The translations under genes were made by a program, and so were the position numbers. The notes below the pieces were generated by a model that ran no database searches, was not told the DNA's origin, and saw only the letters and a list, made by a program, of their open reading frames with translations. From Solea solea (lineage: Eukaryota; Chordata; Actinopteri; Pleuronectiformes; Soleidae), in contig NC_081151.1 in the NCBI RefSeq assembly GCF_958295425.1, positions 10,292,330-10,356,329 on the forward strand: a stretch of 64,000 bases of DNA, in the 5' to 3' direction. Within the stretch, counting starts at the first letter, position 1; every line of letters begins with the position of its first letter. Below, piece after piece: positions 63,222 through 64,000 of this stretch.

Positions 63222-63414
63222 TAGTGTTTCACTTTGAATACGAAAGTGCAAATTAATACTAGTCACCCTTTTCTGATGTTACTGCCCTCTAAGCTTAGAC
63301 AACACTAGGTGTAAATAACACAACTATAATCAATGCAATTTATAGTGTCACAGTTCTTCGAGGTGGTGAGATCAAATCCAGCTTAGGGCCCCATAAAGGC
63401 TTGGGCCGGCCCTG
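63222..63414 (-). mobile_element. hAT-like non-autonomous element, copy 4
   Basis: On the + strand it ends agggccccataaaggcttggg then ccggccctg, the reverse complement of the CAGGGCCGGCCCAAGCC terminus. The other end matches copy 3 (tttcactttgaatacgaaag). Confidence 0.7.
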
Positions 63415-63642
63415 CCAGTCTTCATAATGATGATGAAATAAAATGCCTCTGCGTCCATTAAAGCTGAACCAAACCTTATAACCTTCAATGTATAGAATTT
63501 ATAGCAGGGGCTGTTGTACTACTACAAGCCGAATTAGCTTAAGATAAGTGTGCTTAATACCCTGGCAACAGGGGCATTTTTTGTTAAAATATTTTTTTTT
63601 TTTGACACAGATGTCAAACTGTCCCCATGTGAAATGAAGGAG

Positions 63643-63669
63643 TGAGAGAGAGAGAGTGATAGAGTGAGT

Positions 63670-63748
<79 letters not shown>
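63643..63748 (+). repeat. (GA)n microsatellite, about 100 bp
   Basis: A long GA array with an early GAGT interruption; the open frames encoding poly-Ser-Leu across it are artefacts. Confidence 0.95.
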
Positions 63749-63750
<2 letters not shown>

Positions 63751-64000
63751 GCAGTTCAAACAGAGAAAGATGAATGATGGGGTCTAAATGAAATGTCATT
63801 CCCAGTAATGGGAAAAAGCCTCTGCCAGACAGCAGGTCACATAAATTGCAAAAGATATACTTAAGTAGTGTTGCCTGGAGCACAGAGCGCTTGACAAAAC
63901 TGTTAACATTAACTTTTCCAAAAAATCAAAAGGGTCCTCCCTCTTTCTTTTTTGATTTGAGGGCAAAAGGAACGGTGAAAAATAAAAATGCATTGCTTTT

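Larger units (their letters stand above)
1..64000 (-). other. nrxn3: Neurexin-3 alpha gene, internal part (12 exons, both ends outside)
   Basis: This is the whole window viewed as one transcription unit on the minus strand. Neurexins are presynaptic single-pass adhesion proteins whose alpha form carries six LNS (laminin G-like) domains and three EGF repeats and binds neuroligins, LRRTMs, neurexophilins, dystroglycan and other partners. The exons seen run in the order LNS2, LNS3, EGF2, LNS4, start of LNS5, and every exon-exon phase matches. Identity as paralogue 3 rests on remembered vertebrate sequences: the stretch [19 protein letters not shown], the linker with ERKD and [24 protein letters not shown] and ITRDNSNTH agree with NRXN3 better than with NRXN1 or NRXN2. 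Whether it is the a or b duplicate cannot be decided here. Promoter, start codon, stop codon and polyadenylation signal are outside the window. Confidence 0.93.
32821..64000 (-). other. Upstream intron (partial), at least 31 kb
   Basis: No exon of neurexin or any other gene was recognised here. It contains repeats listed separately. Stretches without a recognised element, by eye: 32821-34910, 35110-36300, 36620-39190, 39260-40560, 44250-45730, 46800-49950, 50750-52980, 56460-56900, 59880-61200 and 61850-63200. The SS1 cassette exons expected upstream of LNS2 may lie in it, but I could not place them with confidence. Confidence 0.65.

Noticed and set aside
63499..63883. Open frames encoding long Ser-Leu repeats
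   Set aside because: Translation of the (GA)n microsatellite.

Overview
This window looks like nuclear DNA from a ray-finned fish (teleost). It carries small exons with GT-AG splice sites in long AT-rich introns, frequent microsatellites, and several dispersed repeats of teleost type, including a tRNA-headed SINE. No bacterial or organellar gene organisation is present.

The only gene recognised with confidence is an alpha-neurexin, transcribed right to left (minus strand). Twelve exons were resolved, and the reading phase carries through every junction. Together they hold 2,259 coding bases, about 753 codons, including two optional cassettes. They encode the middle of the protein: most of LNS2, then LNS3, the second EGF-like repeat, LNS4 and the start of LNS5. 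Paralogue-diagnostic residues (the linker [42 protein letters not shown]) match neurexin-3 rather than neurexin-1 or -2, so this is nrxn3a or nrxn3b. The signal peptide, LNS1, EGF1 and the SS1 exons lie to the right of the window or were not recognised. LNS5 end, EGF3, LNS6, the beta promoter, SS4, SS5, the transmembrane segment and the tail lie to the left.

Layout along the + strand: 1-7,152 holds the LNS4/LNS5 exons and the 27-nt SS3 cassette. 14,010-16,101 holds the LNS3/EGF2 exons. 16,102-28,994 is one large intron. 28,995-32,820 holds the LNS2 exons with the 45-nt SS2 cassette and a (GGTA)-rich minisatellite. 32,821-64,000 is intron upstream of the first visible exon; no other gene was recognised there.

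The introns hold a complete SINE with a perfect 12-bp target duplication, further partial SINE copies, a TTAA-flanked palindromic MITE, a hAT-like non-autonomous family, two minisatellites and many microsatellites. The most useful second looks are the SS2 cassette with an internal donor, the minisatellite beside it, and two unexplained coding-like segments between the LNS4 first exon and SS3.
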